A stretch of DNA of 64,000 bases from Paenibacillus phyllosphaerae (GCF_014192105.1 NZ_JACHXK010000005.1:250804-314803); one strand, 5' to 3'. Shown: positions 8,793 through 17,892, counted from the first letter of the stretch. The notes: generated by a model not told the origin, from the letters alone. A program made the numbers and translations.

Positions 8793-10019
8793 CTATGCCT
8801 GCCCTTGCAGCAATCTGCCGATCACCTGTCCCAGATGCTCCGGTTCATTGGCATAATTGTAGATGCCCAGGAAAGCCTGGGTCGCTTCCGGGGATGCGCC
8901 GATCAACTGATTGACCGCCTGCTGCTGCGGCGTCACCGGGGTATGCCGTGTAATCTCGCAAGCCATCGCGAACCGCGACATCATCTTGGATTGCATGACA
9001 TGATCATACGCCTTCGCCATCTGCTCCCAACGGATATCCCAGTGACCGTCGTTCGCCGACACGATCTTCGTCAGCTCCCGGCTGCCGAAGATGGCGTCAT
9101 GCATGCCTTGGCCGACCGCCGGATCCTTGAACGACAGCGCGTCGCCGAGCAACGCCCAACCGGGCCCCATCCCTTCATACCAGTCGTTGTCGTAGCCAAG
9201 CAGCCCCTTAACCGGCCCTTCCAGCCGCGCCTGGGCCAACCGTTGCGGGAATCCCGTATTCCCGAAAGCCGCCTCCGCCAGATCACGGAAACCCGCTTCC
9301 GCATGAGCGCTGAACTTCTCCCGCCATTCCTGATCGGCGAGCGGGAACATGATTCCGGCAACGTGCAGCTCGTCGCTGGTCGGGAACACGATGGCAATGC
9401 CGTCTCCCTGCTTGTAGAACTCGACGCAAGGCTCGCCGGGCTGATTGTAGCCATGGAAATACCCCACATAGGAGGCAAAATCCGTCGGCACGCGATGCAG
9501 CTGCCGGCTGCCGACTAAACTCCGAACGAGCGAACGCCTTCCGTCCGCGCCGACCACCAGCCCCGCTTGAAACTGCTCGATTCTGCCGTCCTTATGCTGA
9601 CCGACAACACCCGTTACCCGATCGCCGTCCCGCAGCAGTTCCGTGACCCGGAAGCCTTGGATGGCCGTTACGCCAGGCTGCTGGATCGCGTGCCGGAACA
9701 GCACATCGTCCAGATGCGTCCTTCTGACGCACAGACATCCCAGCTCCCCATCCACTTCCGGATAGTCCCCCTCGATTACCGCCCCGTCCATCACAATGTG
9801 CGCATGTTTATAAAGCGGCGCGCCTGTCGCAAGCAGCTCATCCAGCACGCCCATCTCCCGGAGCATCGCGACCGAATTGCCGAAAAAATTGTGCGTGGAC
9901 AGCGTATCGCTCGGCAGCTGCCCTTTCTCCAGCAGCAGTACCCGGTACCCCGCCTTCGACAGCTCATACGCGAGCGAAGCACCCGCCACTCTGGCCCCTA
10001 CAATAATAACGTCGAACAT
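8793..10019 (-). CDS. FAD-dependent oxidoreductase (group A monooxygenase / geranylgeranyl reductase-like)
   Basis: The product has 408 residues. It begins with the dinucleotide-binding fold VIIVGARVAGASLAYEL, an FAD-binding glycine motif with Ala in place of the second Gly, ending in an acidic residue (LLLEKG). The second FAD motifs are VVGADGRRS (the DG motif) and LLGDALSFKDPAVGQG (the GD motif). These define the family that contains aromatic hydroxylases, squalene epoxidase-like enzymes and prenyl reductases. No signal peptide or membrane anchor is seen. I chose the ATG at 10019 because AAAGGGTGG lies 7 nt upstream, and the 32 extra residues of the longer reading look non-coding. The gene stands alone and gives no substrate clue. 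Confidence 0.85.
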   Translation of the reverse strand: MFDVIIVGARVAGASLAYELSKAGYRVLLLEKGQLPSDTLSTHNFFGNSVAMLREMGVLDELLATGAPLYKHAHIVMDGAVIEGDYPEVDGELGCLCVRRTHLDDVLFRHAIQQPGVTAIQGFRVTELLRDGDRVTGVVGQHKDGRIEQFQAGLVVGADGRRSLVRSLVGSRQLHRVPTDFASYVGYFHGYNQPGEPCVEFYKQGDGIAIVFPTSDELHVAGIMFPLADQEWREKFSAHAEAGFRDLAEAAFGNTGFPQRLAQARLEGPVKGLLGYDNDWYEGMGPGWALLGDALSFKDPAVGQGMHDAIFGSRELTKIVSANDGHWDIRWEQMAKAYDHVMQSKMMSRFAMACEITRHTPVTPQQQAVNQLIGASPEATQAFLGIYNYANEPEHLGQVIGRLLQGQA

Positions 10020-10169
10020 CTCGCAACCACCCTTTGCACGTAGAATTGTTATCTCCATCCTACGACCGAATGGCCTCCGCCGAATAGTTACCGCAGTCAC
10101 CCGCGCTGTCATCATCTTGGCGTGACAGAACGGTTACGTCACCTCTGAACACAAGGTGAAACGGCTAAT

Positions 10170-10201
10170 GCCGTCTTTGATGGACTAGGCGCGTTTCATT
10201 C
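10170..10201 (-). repeat. Copy of a 32-bp dispersed intergenic element
   Basis: GCCGTCTTTGATG, a variable 4 to 5 bases, then AGGCGCGTTTCATTC on the plus strand. It aligns over its full 32 bp with 61084-61115, differing at only about four positions in the centre. It lies upstream of the FAD oxidoreductase gene. Confidence 0.6.
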
Positions 10202-10228
10202 GCAACTTATACATTCTTATATTTTGAC

Positions 10229-10266
10229 AAAAAGACGAGCATCCGAATCGCTTCGAATGCTCGTCG
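10229..10266 (-). terminator. Leftward intrinsic terminator without an obvious gene
   Basis: The stem ACGAGCAT(T/C)CGAA closes over a short loop and is followed on the minus strand by CTTTTTGTC. It would stop leftward transcription coming from 10270-10460, where I see no minus-strand gene. A short rightward frame starting with TTG at 10224 runs through it and is not convincing. Confidence 0.5.
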
Positions 10267-10463
10267 ATCTGCCAGCTGCGTTTCAACGCATGTATGCCAA
10301 ACATTACCATTCTGATGCAAATTCATCGCACCTTTGCCCTCGCTCGAAGCTGTTTAATGGCAAGTTTCCCCTTTATTACATGGATAAAGATACTCACTTA
10401 TTTTTAATAGGATTTTGATGCATTACCTATAAGTCTGTGATACGATAGCCCCATTGAAAATCG

Positions 10464-11873
10464 ATGAAAGTGAAGGTGGTTTTTCTGTCACAGACAGCTT
10501 TGGAGAAGGAGCGATCCTCATCCAAATTTAATTTGTATATGCTGACTTGGCCGATCTTCCTCGAGCTTACCTTGTTTATGCTCATGGGAACGGCCGATAC
10601 GCTCATGCTCAGCCACGTGTCCGACGACGCGGTGTCTGCAGTCGGGGTCGTGACGCAGTACTTATACATTTGCATTCTTATCATGGAAGTCGTGAGCAAC
10701 GGGGCAGCGATCGTTGTTGCCCAATATATCGGTGCGAAGCGGATGCTAGAGGCGTCCAAAATTGCGGGGCTTGCGGTTACGCTGAATTTCATGCTCGGGA
10801 TTATCGTGAGCGGCGGCCTATTGTTGTTCGGCAATATGATCTTGGACGAAATGAATCTGCACGGCCAGGTGCTCGAGTACGCACGGTCGTATATGAGCAT
10901 CGTCGGCGGCTTCCTCTTCGTGCAGGCGCTGATCAATGTCTTCGCGAGCCTCATTCGGACGTATGGCTTCACGAAAGAATCGATGTTCGTTTCGCTCGGG
11001 ATGAATGTGCTGCACGTAGGGCTCAATTACCTGTTGATCTTCGGCAATTGGGGCTTCCCGGCGATGGGCGTCGAAGGTGCGGCCGTCTCCACGGTCATTA
11101 GCCGCGGCGTTGCGTTCGTCGTCTTCCTCTGGATGCTCTACCGCGTCATGGAAGTGCGCATTGCATTCCGTTATTATCTGACATTCACGAAGGAATATGT
11201 ACAAAAGATCTTGAAGATCGGCATTCCTTCGGCGCTCGAGCAAGTAACCTACCATGCTTGCCAGACCGTGTTCCTCTATTATGTTACGTATCTTGGGACC
11301 GAAGCACTGGCTGCGCGCCAGTACGCGATGTCCATCTCGCAATACGTGTTCTTGTTCAGCGCGGCGATCGGCATGGGAACCGCGATTATCGTCGGTCGTC
11401 TGATCGGCGCCAAGCAGAAGGATCATGCCTACAAGCGCGTCATTTCGAGCGTCGCCTGGAGCATCGGCATTACGATCATCGTCGATATTATCGCCATGAT
11501 CTTCCGCTATCCGCTCGTCGGGTTCTTCACGGATAACCCGAACGTCGTCAGCATGGCCGCGCAGGTCATTCTGATCAGCATCGTGCTCGAGACCGGCCGC
11601 TCCGGCAACCTCGTGCTCGTCAATGCGCTGCGCGCGGCCGGCGACGCGAAGTTCACCGTCTACATGGGCTTCATCTCGATGGTGCTCATGAGCCTGCCGC
11701 TCGGCTACCTGCTCGTGTTCCAGATGGATATGGGCCTCGTCGGCGTATGGCTTGCCATCGCAGCCGATGAATGGCTGCGCGCCGTCATCATGTGGGTCCG
11801 CTGGAGAAGCCGCCGGTGGGAAAGCCGCGCGCTGGTCGAACCGACGGAAGCCGCGCACGCTTCCGCGCACTAA
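10464..11873 (+). CDS. MATE-family multidrug/Na+ antiporter
   Basis: The product has about 469 residues and 12 predicted membrane segments in two similar halves, beginning with LTWPIFLELTLFMLMGTADTLM, the usual MATE opening. A second-half repeat, IGIPSALEQVTYHACQTVF, is also typical. MATE proteins export drugs or metabolites in exchange for Na+ or H+. The start is uncertain. The ATG at 10464 has no ribosome binding site, while GAAGGTGG (10472-10479) precedes an in-frame CTG at 10485 and a TTG at 10500, so the protein may lack the first 7 to 12 residues. The C-terminal tail is hydrophilic and Ala-rich. The gene is monocistronic, with a hairpin just after its stop. Confidence 0.9.
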   Translation: MKVKVVFLSQTALEKERSSSKFNLYMLTWPIFLELTLFMLMGTADTLMLSHVSDDAVSAVGVVTQYLYICILIMEVVSNGAAIVVAQYIGAKRMLEASKIAGLAVTLNFMLGIIVSGGLLLFGNMILDEMNLHGQVLEYARSYMSIVGGFLFVQALINVFASLIRTYGFTKESMFVSLGMNVLHVGLNYLLIFGNWGFPAMGVEGAAVSTVISRGVAFVVFLWMLYRVMEVRIAFRYYLTFTKEYVQKILKIGIPSALEQVTYHACQTVFLYYVTYLGTEALAARQYAMSISQYVFLFSAAIGMGTAIIVGRLIGAKQKDHAYKRVISSVAWSIGITIIVDIIAMIFRYPLVGFFTDNPNVVSMAAQVILISIVLETGRSGNLVLVNALRAAGDAKFTVYMGFISMVLMSLPLGYLLVFQMDMGLVGVWLAIAADEWLRAVIMWVRWRSRRWESRALVEPTEAAHASAH

Positions 11874-11885
11874 GCGAACAATAGC

Positions 11886-11915
11886 AAGAGCCCGCCATCG
11901 TCATGGCGGGCTCTT
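11886..11915. terminator. Terminator-like hairpin between convergent genes
   Basis: A perfect 13-bp stem (AAGAGCCCGCCAT / ATGGCGGGCTCTT) with a 4-nt loop lies between the MATE gene and the convergent repeat-protein operon. Neither side carries a long T-run, so it may act weakly in both directions. Confidence 0.55.
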
Positions 11916-11944
11916 CGGCTATGGCTAATTAGGTGAGAAGCGGA

Positions 11945-12958
11945 TTACTCGTCGTCATGGTTGCTGCTGTAGCTATTGTCGGACGCAACTTGGGACTCTG
12001 TAGACTTGGAACCGTCCAAGTCCAGGCCAAAGTCTTTGTCCGACTTGCTCCAGCTTTCGTAAGAAGCCTGCTCTTCCGTTGTACCTTCTTCGTCGTTGCT
12101 GCTGTAGCTGTTATCGGATGCTACCTTAGACTCCGTGGACTTCGATGCGTCCAGATCTAGCCCTAGATTGCCGTCCGATTTGCTCCAGCCCTCGTACGAA
12201 GATTGTTTGTCTGTCGTGCCCTCTTCGTCGTTGCTGCTGTAGCTGTTATCGGATGCTACCTTGGACTCCGTAGACTTCGATGCGTCCAGGTCTAGCCCTA
12301 GATTGCCGTCCGACTTGCTCCAACCCTCGTACGAAGATTGCTTGTCTGTCGTGCCCTCTTCGTCGTTGCTGCTGTAGCTGTTATCGGATGCGAACTTAGA
12401 TTCGTTTGAATGCGATGCATTCAATCCCAAGTCAAGTTTGCTTTCCGATTGGCCCCAGCCGCTGAAAGAGGACTGGCTTTCATTCGTACCTTCATGGTTC
12501 TCACGATCGGCGCTGGCCGCTGCTTGCGAAGCCGACGCTGCGGAGGCGTTCAGGTTCAGATCGAGATCGGAACTCGACAGGTAGTACGATTTGGAAGAAG
12601 AGCTGTTGTTGCCCTCGCCGTATTCGTGGCTGCCGATGGATTGGTACTCTCCCTCATGCTCGAGGCCGGCATCAAGGTCCAAATCCAGACCGAGCAAACC
12701 CTGCCCATACTGACCGTATCCCGCCTCGTTCTCGTATCCATTGCCGCTGCTTCCCAAGGATAAGCCATGCGCCGAGCTGCCGCCAATATTCAAGCTCAAG
12801 CCCAGATCGGCTTTGAGCGAGGATTGACCGCCATAGCTCTGGCTCTGGCTGTGGCTATGGTTCTCTGCGGCATAACCCGCTTGCGAAGCTCCGACCAGAC
12901 CAAGAACGACCGACGCCGACAACACCCAAACTTTTGTCCATTGAGATACTTTTTTCAT
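11945..12958 (-). CDS. Exported Ser/Asp-rich repeat protein of unknown function
   Basis: The product has 337 residues. A classical signal peptide (MKKVSQWTK, hydrophobic core, cleavage near AGYAA) is followed by a low-complexity, acidic, Ser/Asn-rich chain. The C-terminal half holds three to four copies of a 45-residue repeat containing YEGWSKSDGNLGLDLDAS and ASDNSYSSNDEEG, encoded by a 135-bp DNA repeat. Alternating LxLxLx stretches (LGLDLDLDAG) recur earlier, which suggests a beta-rich or solenoid-like surface protein. I chose the ATG at 12958 because AGAAGGAG lies 10 nt upstream. It is the second gene of an operon, 42 bp after another exported repeat protein. I do not recognise the family; a biofilm, spore-coat or adhesive role would be speculation. 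Confidence 0.8.
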   Translation of the reverse strand: MKKVSQWTKVWVLSASVVLGLVGASQAGYAAENHSHSQSQSYGGQSSLKADLGLSLNIGGSSAHGLSLGSSGNGYENEAGYGQYGQGLLGLDLDLDAGLEHEGEYQSIGSHEYGEGNNSSSSKSYYLSSSDLDLNLNASAASASQAAASADRENHEGTNESQSSFSGWGQSESKLDLGLNASHSNESKFASDNSYSSNDEEGTTDKQSSYEGWSKSDGNLGLDLDASKSTESKVASDNSYSSNDEEGTTDKQSSYEGWSKSDGNLGLDLDASKSTESKVASDNSYSSNDEEGTTEEQASYESWSKSDKDFGLDLDGSKSTESQVASDNSYSSNHDDE

Positions 12959-13000
12959 AAGAGATGCACTCCTTCTCATATTTGTTATTGTGATTGAACG

Positions 13001-14260
13001 TTAGGTCCATTCGACATCAACGTGTGAGAAAGAGTCATCTTGCGGCGGTTGGCCCGGCGGCGCTTGCGACCACTGGTCCGTGCCCACATCATAATGCTCG
13101 ATAAGGCGCAGGCTTGATGCAGTCGTGTTCAGCTCGGTACCCAGCTCCCAGAGGGAAATCGGGGATGGCCAAGCTTGTCCCGCTGGACCGCTCGCACCAG
13201 AGGAGGAAGCGTAACCGCCTCCGCCAACTGCCGGAACAGCCTGCACCGCAACGGCTGGATGCTCGCCGCGTACCGGCCAAGCCGCCTGATCGGCAACCGG
13301 GGCTGCCGATACGGCTCGTTCGCTCGGCAGCAGCTCATTAGGCTGAACCGCATAGCCGGCCGACGAGAGAGCTCGACTCGTCAACAAAGGCAGCGCTTCG
13401 GGACTCACCCGATTGGGCTGTGATACGGCAGAAGCATTCACATGGGCTGCCTTATCGTCCACCGCCGGCGACAGCTCGTCCGATTCCTCTGCAGCCGGCG
13501 CTTCATTCGGCGCAAGTCCTTCCCCTTGCTCCGAAGAAACGGTCGGCGCAGAGCTGGGAGCGTCGTCCACGGGCTCGTTTACCACAGGCACAGCCGGAAT
13601 TTCGACCGAAGTCGTAGGGAGCTCCACCTGTACTTCAGGCAGCTGGTCAACATCATGATCGGCGTCAACCGTGCTCGGCGTCGTTTCGATAGCTGCAATC
13701 GGCGTGTCCACCTTCACCCCAGGTACTTCGACCTGCAGATCCGGCAGGAGGCCGTCGCCGCCATCCGTACCCACTTTGCCAGGCGTCGTCTCGATTGTCG
13801 CAATCGGTGTACCCACCTTCACTGCTGGTGCTACTACCTGCAGTTCGGGAAGCAACCTGCTTCCATGCTCGGTTCCTACCTCTGTTGGCGTCGTCGTTAC
13901 GTCGGCAACGGGGGTATGAATCTCGATGGATGGCACTTCCACGCTCAGATTAGGCAGTAACCCTTCCGAGTCCTCAACGTCAAGCTGAATCCTCGGGAGT
14001 CCCACCGTCAGAAGCGGCGTATCGAGTTGCAAGTCTGGCAGCGTCAGAGCAGCGCCAGCTTTGCGATCGTCATTCCGCTCCTCTGCTGAAGACTGCTTGG
14101 TGTCCGCCTCCTTCTCCGGCGAGATCACCTTCTCCAGCATCGCCGAAGCCTTCGGCGGTTGGAGCAGCTGCACGCCAAGACCAAGCGCAAGCAGGAATGC
14201 CATCGTCAATAGCATTCGGATCGCACGGCCAGCGTCTCGGCGTTTCGTCGTCATTCGCAT
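13001..14260 (-). CDS. Exported protein with 35-residue LPxLxVExP repeats, unknown function
   Basis: The product has 419 residues. A signal or anchor segment (IRMLLTMAFLLALGLGVQLL, then KASA) is followed by about four 35-residue repeats of the form LLPDLQVEVPGVKVDTPIA with IETTP and an acidic spacer. A Pro/Ala/Ser-rich disordered stretch and an unrelated C-terminal tail follow. The alternating hydrophobic pattern suggests extended beta strands. The start has AAAGGAGGTG at ideal spacing. The stop lies 42 bp before the neighbouring exported repeat protein, so the two form an operon and probably work together outside the cell. It carries no SLH domain, LPxTG sorting signal or lipobox. I do not recognise the family. 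Confidence 0.8.
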   Translation of the reverse strand: MRMTTKRRDAGRAIRMLLTMAFLLALGLGVQLLQPPKASAMLEKVISPEKEADTKQSSAEERNDDRKAGAALTLPDLQLDTPLLTVGLPRIQLDVEDSEGLLPNLSVEVPSIEIHTPVADVTTTPTEVGTEHGSRLLPELQVVAPAVKVGTPIATIETTPGKVGTDGGDGLLPDLQVEVPGVKVDTPIAAIETTPSTVDADHDVDQLPEVQVELPTTSVEIPAVPVVNEPVDDAPSSAPTVSSEQGEGLAPNEAPAAEESDELSPAVDDKAAHVNASAVSQPNRVSPEALPLLTSRALSSAGYAVQPNELLPSERAVSAAPVADQAAWPVRGEHPAVAVQAVPAVGGGGYASSSGASGPAGQAWPSPISLWELGTELNTTASSLRLIEHYDVGTDQWSQAPPGQPPQDDSFSHVDVEWT

Positions 14261-14407
14261 TCGTCACCTCCTTTCCTTCGAGGAAATTCGATCACACTCG
14301 TTCTTTAACTCGATCCCGCCGTTTTTAATCCGCCTAACGGTTATCCGCGAATGCCGAAGCGATCATCGACATCCGCAATCCGCCGTGGTTGTGAGCTTTT
14401 GACCGGA

Positions 14408-14452
14408 CAAAAAAAGAGACCGCTCAGCCCCATAAAGGACCAAGCCGTCTCC
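14408..14452 (-). terminator. Intrinsic terminator of the sugar importer operon
   Basis: A stem starting GAGAC and ending GTCTC, with internal paired GCT/AGC, is followed on the minus strand by seven Ts. It begins 11 bp after the binding-protein stop. Confidence 0.8.
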
Positions 14453-14462
14453 TGTAACCCGC

Positions 14463-15806
14463 TTAACGTTTCACGATATCCGCCACTGCTTTGTCGAATT
14501 TCTCGAGCAGTTGGTCGCCGGTAATTTGCTTGCCGAGGTACTCCTGCATCGCAGAGCCCCATTGTTGGGTAATACCATCTGGGAAGCGATCCCAGTTCCA
14601 GCCTTTAACTTGCTCCGGATGCTCTTGCGAGAAGGTCGCGAAGTCGCCGCCGATCTTGCCGATCGCCGCCGTGTCCGGCGTAATCGTCGATACCGCAGGG
14701 ATGAATTTGAAGTCCGTCGCGATGAATTTCTGACCTGTCTCGCTCGTAACCATCCACTCGAGGAACTTCTTCGCTTCCTCCGGATGCGCCGATTTGTTGT
14801 TGACGATCCAGTTGTTCGGAACGCCCGTGAATGCATACGGCTGCGCCTTAAGCGGTACCGGCATCATGCCGAGGTTCATCTCCGGGTTCACCTCGTCAAC
14901 CATGCCTTGAATCCAGTTGCCGTGCTGAATGATCGCATATTTGCCCGCCGCGAATTCAGCCACTTGCGTGTTGTAGTCGGTCGTCAGGGCGTTCTTCTGG
15001 CCGTTCGCGAACATAATGTCGACCAGGCGGAGCCAATCCTTCATGATTGGATCATCCTTGAACGTTGCTTTGCCTGCCTTCACGTCTTCGATGAACGCAG
15101 CCGGGTCATCATGGTTCGCCAGCGAAATGTTCATCGTGTGGATACCCATCGACCACCACTCGCTCGTCAGAGCAAACGGCGTAATGCCTGCGTCTTGCAG
15201 CTTCTTCACGGCAGCTTCGAGCTCGTCAATCGTCTGCGGCAGCGCCGTAATGCCCGCCTTGGCGAACAGGTCCTTATTGTACGTGAAGCCGTATGCCTCG
15301 AGGTTCATTGGCATGCCGAGCAGTTTGCCGTCACGCGAAATTTGCGCCTTGGACGCCTCGACGAGGTCCTTCGCCCATGACTCGCCGCTCAGATCCGTCG
15401 CCCGATCGACGTAGGGGTCGAAGCCGGCCCAGCCGCTGGAGTTGAAGATCTCCGGCTCCTCGCCTGCCGCAAGCTCCGCCTTGAGCAGCGCGCTGTAGTC
15501 CTCGCCGCCGCCATGCGTCTCGATCTCGACTTTCACGCCGGTCTCCGCCTCATAAGCTTCCGCCAGCTTTTGCAGCGCGTCGGCGATCTCGACTTTGAAC
15601 TGGAATACTTTGATCGTGACGTCTTCCTTCTTCTCCGGCTCGGCCGGCTTGTTGTCGGTCGTCGCATTCTCCGTTGTCGTCGTTGCGTTACCCGCGGTGC
15701 CCGCGTTGTTCGTTTCCGTGTTGCCCCCGTTATTGCTGTTGCCGCATCCAGCGAGCGTAACCATAAGCGCCGCCGCCATCAGCATCGTGATCCCCTTCTT
15801 TTTCAT
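14463..15806 (-). CDS. Sugar ABC transporter binding lipoprotein (family 1)
   Basis: The product has 447 residues. A lipoprotein signal peptide with lipobox LAGC is followed by an Asn/Gly/Thr-rich linker and a family 1 extracellular binding domain (IKVFQFKVEIADALQKLAEAYE through the C-terminus). It would capture an oligosaccharide at the outer face of the membrane and deliver it to the two permeases encoded upstream. GGGAGGT lies 9 nt before the ATG. It is the last gene of the permease-permease-binding protein operon, separated from the permeases by 204 bp holding a long hairpin. That hairpin could stabilise or separately control the binding-protein message. The sugar is unknown. Confidence 0.9.
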   Translation of the reverse strand: MKKKGITMLMAAALMVTLAGCGNSNNGGNTETNNAGTAGNATTTTENATTDNKPAEPEKKEDVTIKVFQFKVEIADALQKLAEAYEAETGVKVEIETHGGGEDYSALLKAELAAGEEPEIFNSSGWAGFDPYVDRATDLSGESWAKDLVEASKAQISRDGKLLGMPMNLEAYGFTYNKDLFAKAGITALPQTIDELEAAVKKLQDAGITPFALTSEWWSMGIHTMNISLANHDDPAAFIEDVKAGKATFKDDPIMKDWLRLVDIMFANGQKNALTTDYNTQVAEFAAGKYAIIQHGNWIQGMVDEVNPEMNLGMMPVPLKAQPYAFTGVPNNWIVNNKSAHPEEAKKFLEWMVTSETGQKFIATDFKFIPAVSTITPDTAAIGKIGGDFATFSQEHPEQVKGWNWDRFPDGITQQWGSAMQEYLGKQITGDQLLEKFDKAVADIVKR

Positions 15807-15913
15807 CCCTCATGACCTCCCATGATATAAGTACGGATCGCCATCACATCGTCATTATAGATTGGAAGCGCTTCACCCCAACACCGAGAATATTGAACGG
15901 TTGAGGTGTAAAA

Positions 15914-15950
15914 TGTTGTCTTGCGCTTCCGCAGGAAGCGCAAGACAACA
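15914..15950 (-). repeat. Perfect 17-bp inverted repeat between permease and binding-protein genes
   Basis: TGTTGTCTTGCGCTTCC and its exact complement are separated by only 3 nt. On the minus strand the hairpin is followed by ATTTTA, a weak T-run. A partial second copy (GGAAGCGCAAACCAATC) lies near 15991. It may be a partial terminator or an mRNA-stabilising processing site. Confidence 0.75.
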
Positions 15951-16010
15951 AGCAAACCAATCATTACTAGCCGAATGCTGCGCTCCCTACCGGAAGCGCA
16001 AACCAATCGG

Positions 16011-16844
16011 CTACCCTTTAACAGATCCCGCCGTAATCCCCGCGATAATATGTTTCTGCAGCAGCAGGAAGAACGCGACGACCGGGATCGTCGAGAGCGT
16101 CAGCGCCGCCATCGCCAGGTCCCATTTACGCAAATATTGCCCGAAAAACTTCTGGACCGCAAGCGGAATCGTCGTGAACGAGTCGTTGATGACGAGCACC
16201 GGCAGCAAGTAATCGTTCCAGATCCACAGGACGTTCAGGATGATCACCGTCATCGTAATCGGCTTCAGCAGCGGGAAGACGATGCGCAAGAACACGCCGT
16301 ACGGGCTTGCCCCATCCACGACCGCCGCTTCCTCGATCTCGTAAGGAACCGACTTGATGAAGCCATGATAGAGGAACATCGACAGCGGCAGGCCGAAGCC
16401 CAAGTAACAGATGACGATGCCGTGCAGATTGCCCCTCAGCTCGAACAGCGCCGTAATGCGCATCAGCGGCAGCATGACCGATTGGAACGGGATGATCATC
16501 GCCGCGACGAGCACGTTGAACAGAATTTTGTTAAACAACGTCGGTCTCCGCACGAGCCGGTAGGCCGTCATCGAGCTGACGATCACGAGCGCCAGTACGC
16601 TTAAGCCCGTTACGACGACCGAGTGCATAAGGACGGTCGGAAAATCGATCGCAATCCAGGCCCGCTTGAAGTTGCTGAAGCTGAATACTTCCGGCAGCTT
16701 CGCCGCGTTGAGCAGAATCTCGGCCAGCTTCTTGAACGAGTTGACGATCAGGAAGTAGAACGGCGACAGGAACAAGAGCGCGACCAGAATGCCGATAATC
16801 TCGAGGACCAGCACGCCGCCGGTATAACGTTTTTTCTCCTCCAT
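16011..16844 (-). CDS. Sugar ABC transporter permease (MalG/CUT1 type)
   Basis: The product has 277 residues with six membrane segments. The cytoplasmic EAA loop is visible as YEIEEAAVVDGASPYGVFLRI, the contact site for the ATPase. It pairs with the MalF-type permease encoded 1 bp upstream to form the membrane channel of the sugar importer. GGAGGTGG lies about 10 nt before the ATG, inside the end of the previous gene. No ATPase gene is present in the operon, as is common for Firmicutes CUT1 systems served by an MsmX-like ATPase. Confidence 0.92.
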   Translation of the reverse strand: MEEKKRYTGGVLVLEIIGILVALLFLSPFYFLIVNSFKKLAEILLNAAKLPEVFSFSNFKRAWIAIDFPTVLMHSVVVTGLSVLALVIVSSMTAYRLVRRPTLFNKILFNVLVAAMIIPFQSVMLPLMRITALFELRGNLHGIVICYLGFGLPLSMFLYHGFIKSVPYEIEEAAVVDGASPYGVFLRIVFPLLKPITMTVIILNVLWIWNDYLLPVLVINDSFTTIPLAVQKFFGQYLRKWDLAMAALTLSTIPVVAFFLLLQKHIIAGITAGSVKG

Positions 16845-16845
16845 G

Positions 16846-17733
16846 CTACGCTTCCACCTCCTTCTTCTTCGTCACCCAGACTTGCGTAAGCGTAATGAGC
16901 GCCACGCCGAAGAAGAAAATCATCGCTTTGGCCGTACCGAGGCCGTAACGCCCGTTGACGAGCCCTTCGCGGTAAATATTGAGCGCGATCGACTCGGTCG
17001 CATTACCCGGACCGCCGCCGGTGAGCGAAAGGTTAAGATCGAACATTTTGAACGCGTTCGAGGTCGTCAGGAACAAGCAGATCGTAATGGCCGGCATGAT
17101 CAGCGGCAACGTTACGCTGCGCAGAATGCGCCATGCGCCGGCGCCGTCGATCCGCGCCGCCTCCATCAATTCCTTCGGTACGTTCAGGATAGCCGCGATG
17201 TAGATCAGCATCATGTAGCCCGCCGTCTGCCAGACGAACACGATGACGATGCCCCAGAATCCCGTTGCCGGCGTCCCCAGCCATTGCAGATTGAAGAATC
17301 CGATGCCGGTCGCCTCGCCGATCGTGGAGAATCCTCGGACGAAGATGAAATACCAGATGTAGCCGAGCAGCAGCCCGCCGATGACGTTCGGCAGGAAGAA
17401 GATCGTGCGCAGCACACCTTTGAGCTTCAAATTCTGCGTCAGCAGCATCGCCAGGACGAAAGAAACGAGATTCGTCACCGCGACGGCCGCCACCGTGAAT
17501 TTGGACGTGAACCAGAATGCCGACCAGAACCGGTCGTCTTCGGTAAAGATGCGCTTCAGATTGTCCAGTCCCACCCATTTGGCATGGTCCATATCCATGC
17601 CGTCCCAGCTGGTGAACGTGTAATAGAAGCCCATGAAGAATGGCAAGATGACGATCAGCGTAAAGAACAGGAGACCCGGTCCGACGAAGACGGTCTGCTG
17701 GATCCATTCACTTAACTGTTTGCGTTTTAACAT
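16846..17733 (-). CDS. Sugar ABC transporter permease (MalF/CUT1 type)
   Basis: The product has 295 residues with six predicted membrane segments and the EAA loop in ELMEAARIDGAGAWRILRSVTLP. It is the first gene of the sugar importer operon. The start is the ATG at 17733 with GAGGAGGGG upstream; a 41-residue longer reading has no ribosome binding site and unlikely sequence. The promoter region upstream holds cre-like sites and is shared with a divergent two-component system, so both induction by the sensor and repression by CcpA are likely. Confidence 0.92.
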   Translation of the reverse strand: MLKRKQLSEWIQQTVFVGPGLLFFTLIVILPFFMGFYYTFTSWDGMDMDHAKWVGLDNLKRIFTEDDRFWSAFWFTSKFTVAAVAVTNLVSFVLAMLLTQNLKLKGVLRTIFFLPNVIGGLLLGYIWYFIFVRGFSTIGEATGIGFFNLQWLGTPATGFWGIVIVFVWQTAGYMMLIYIAAILNVPKELMEAARIDGAGAWRILRSVTLPLIMPAITICLFLTTSNAFKMFDLNLSLTGGGPGNATESIALNIYREGLVNGRYGLGTAKAMIFFFGVALITLTQVWVTKKKEVEA

Positions 17734-17892
17734 AACCGCGCTTCCCCTCCTCTTGCATTGGTACGTTATTGGCTTAAGTATAAAACCGCCTTGGACCGCC
17801 GCACACCGAGGATGATGATGAACAAGGTGGAATATATTGACCTTTGGCCTCCACATCGGTTACTGTTGAACCATCCCACCTACGAATGAATT

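Noticed and set aside
10224-10418. A 64-codon rightward frame starting with TTG
   Set aside because: It overlaps a leftward terminator hairpin and has no ribosome binding site or protein-like pattern.
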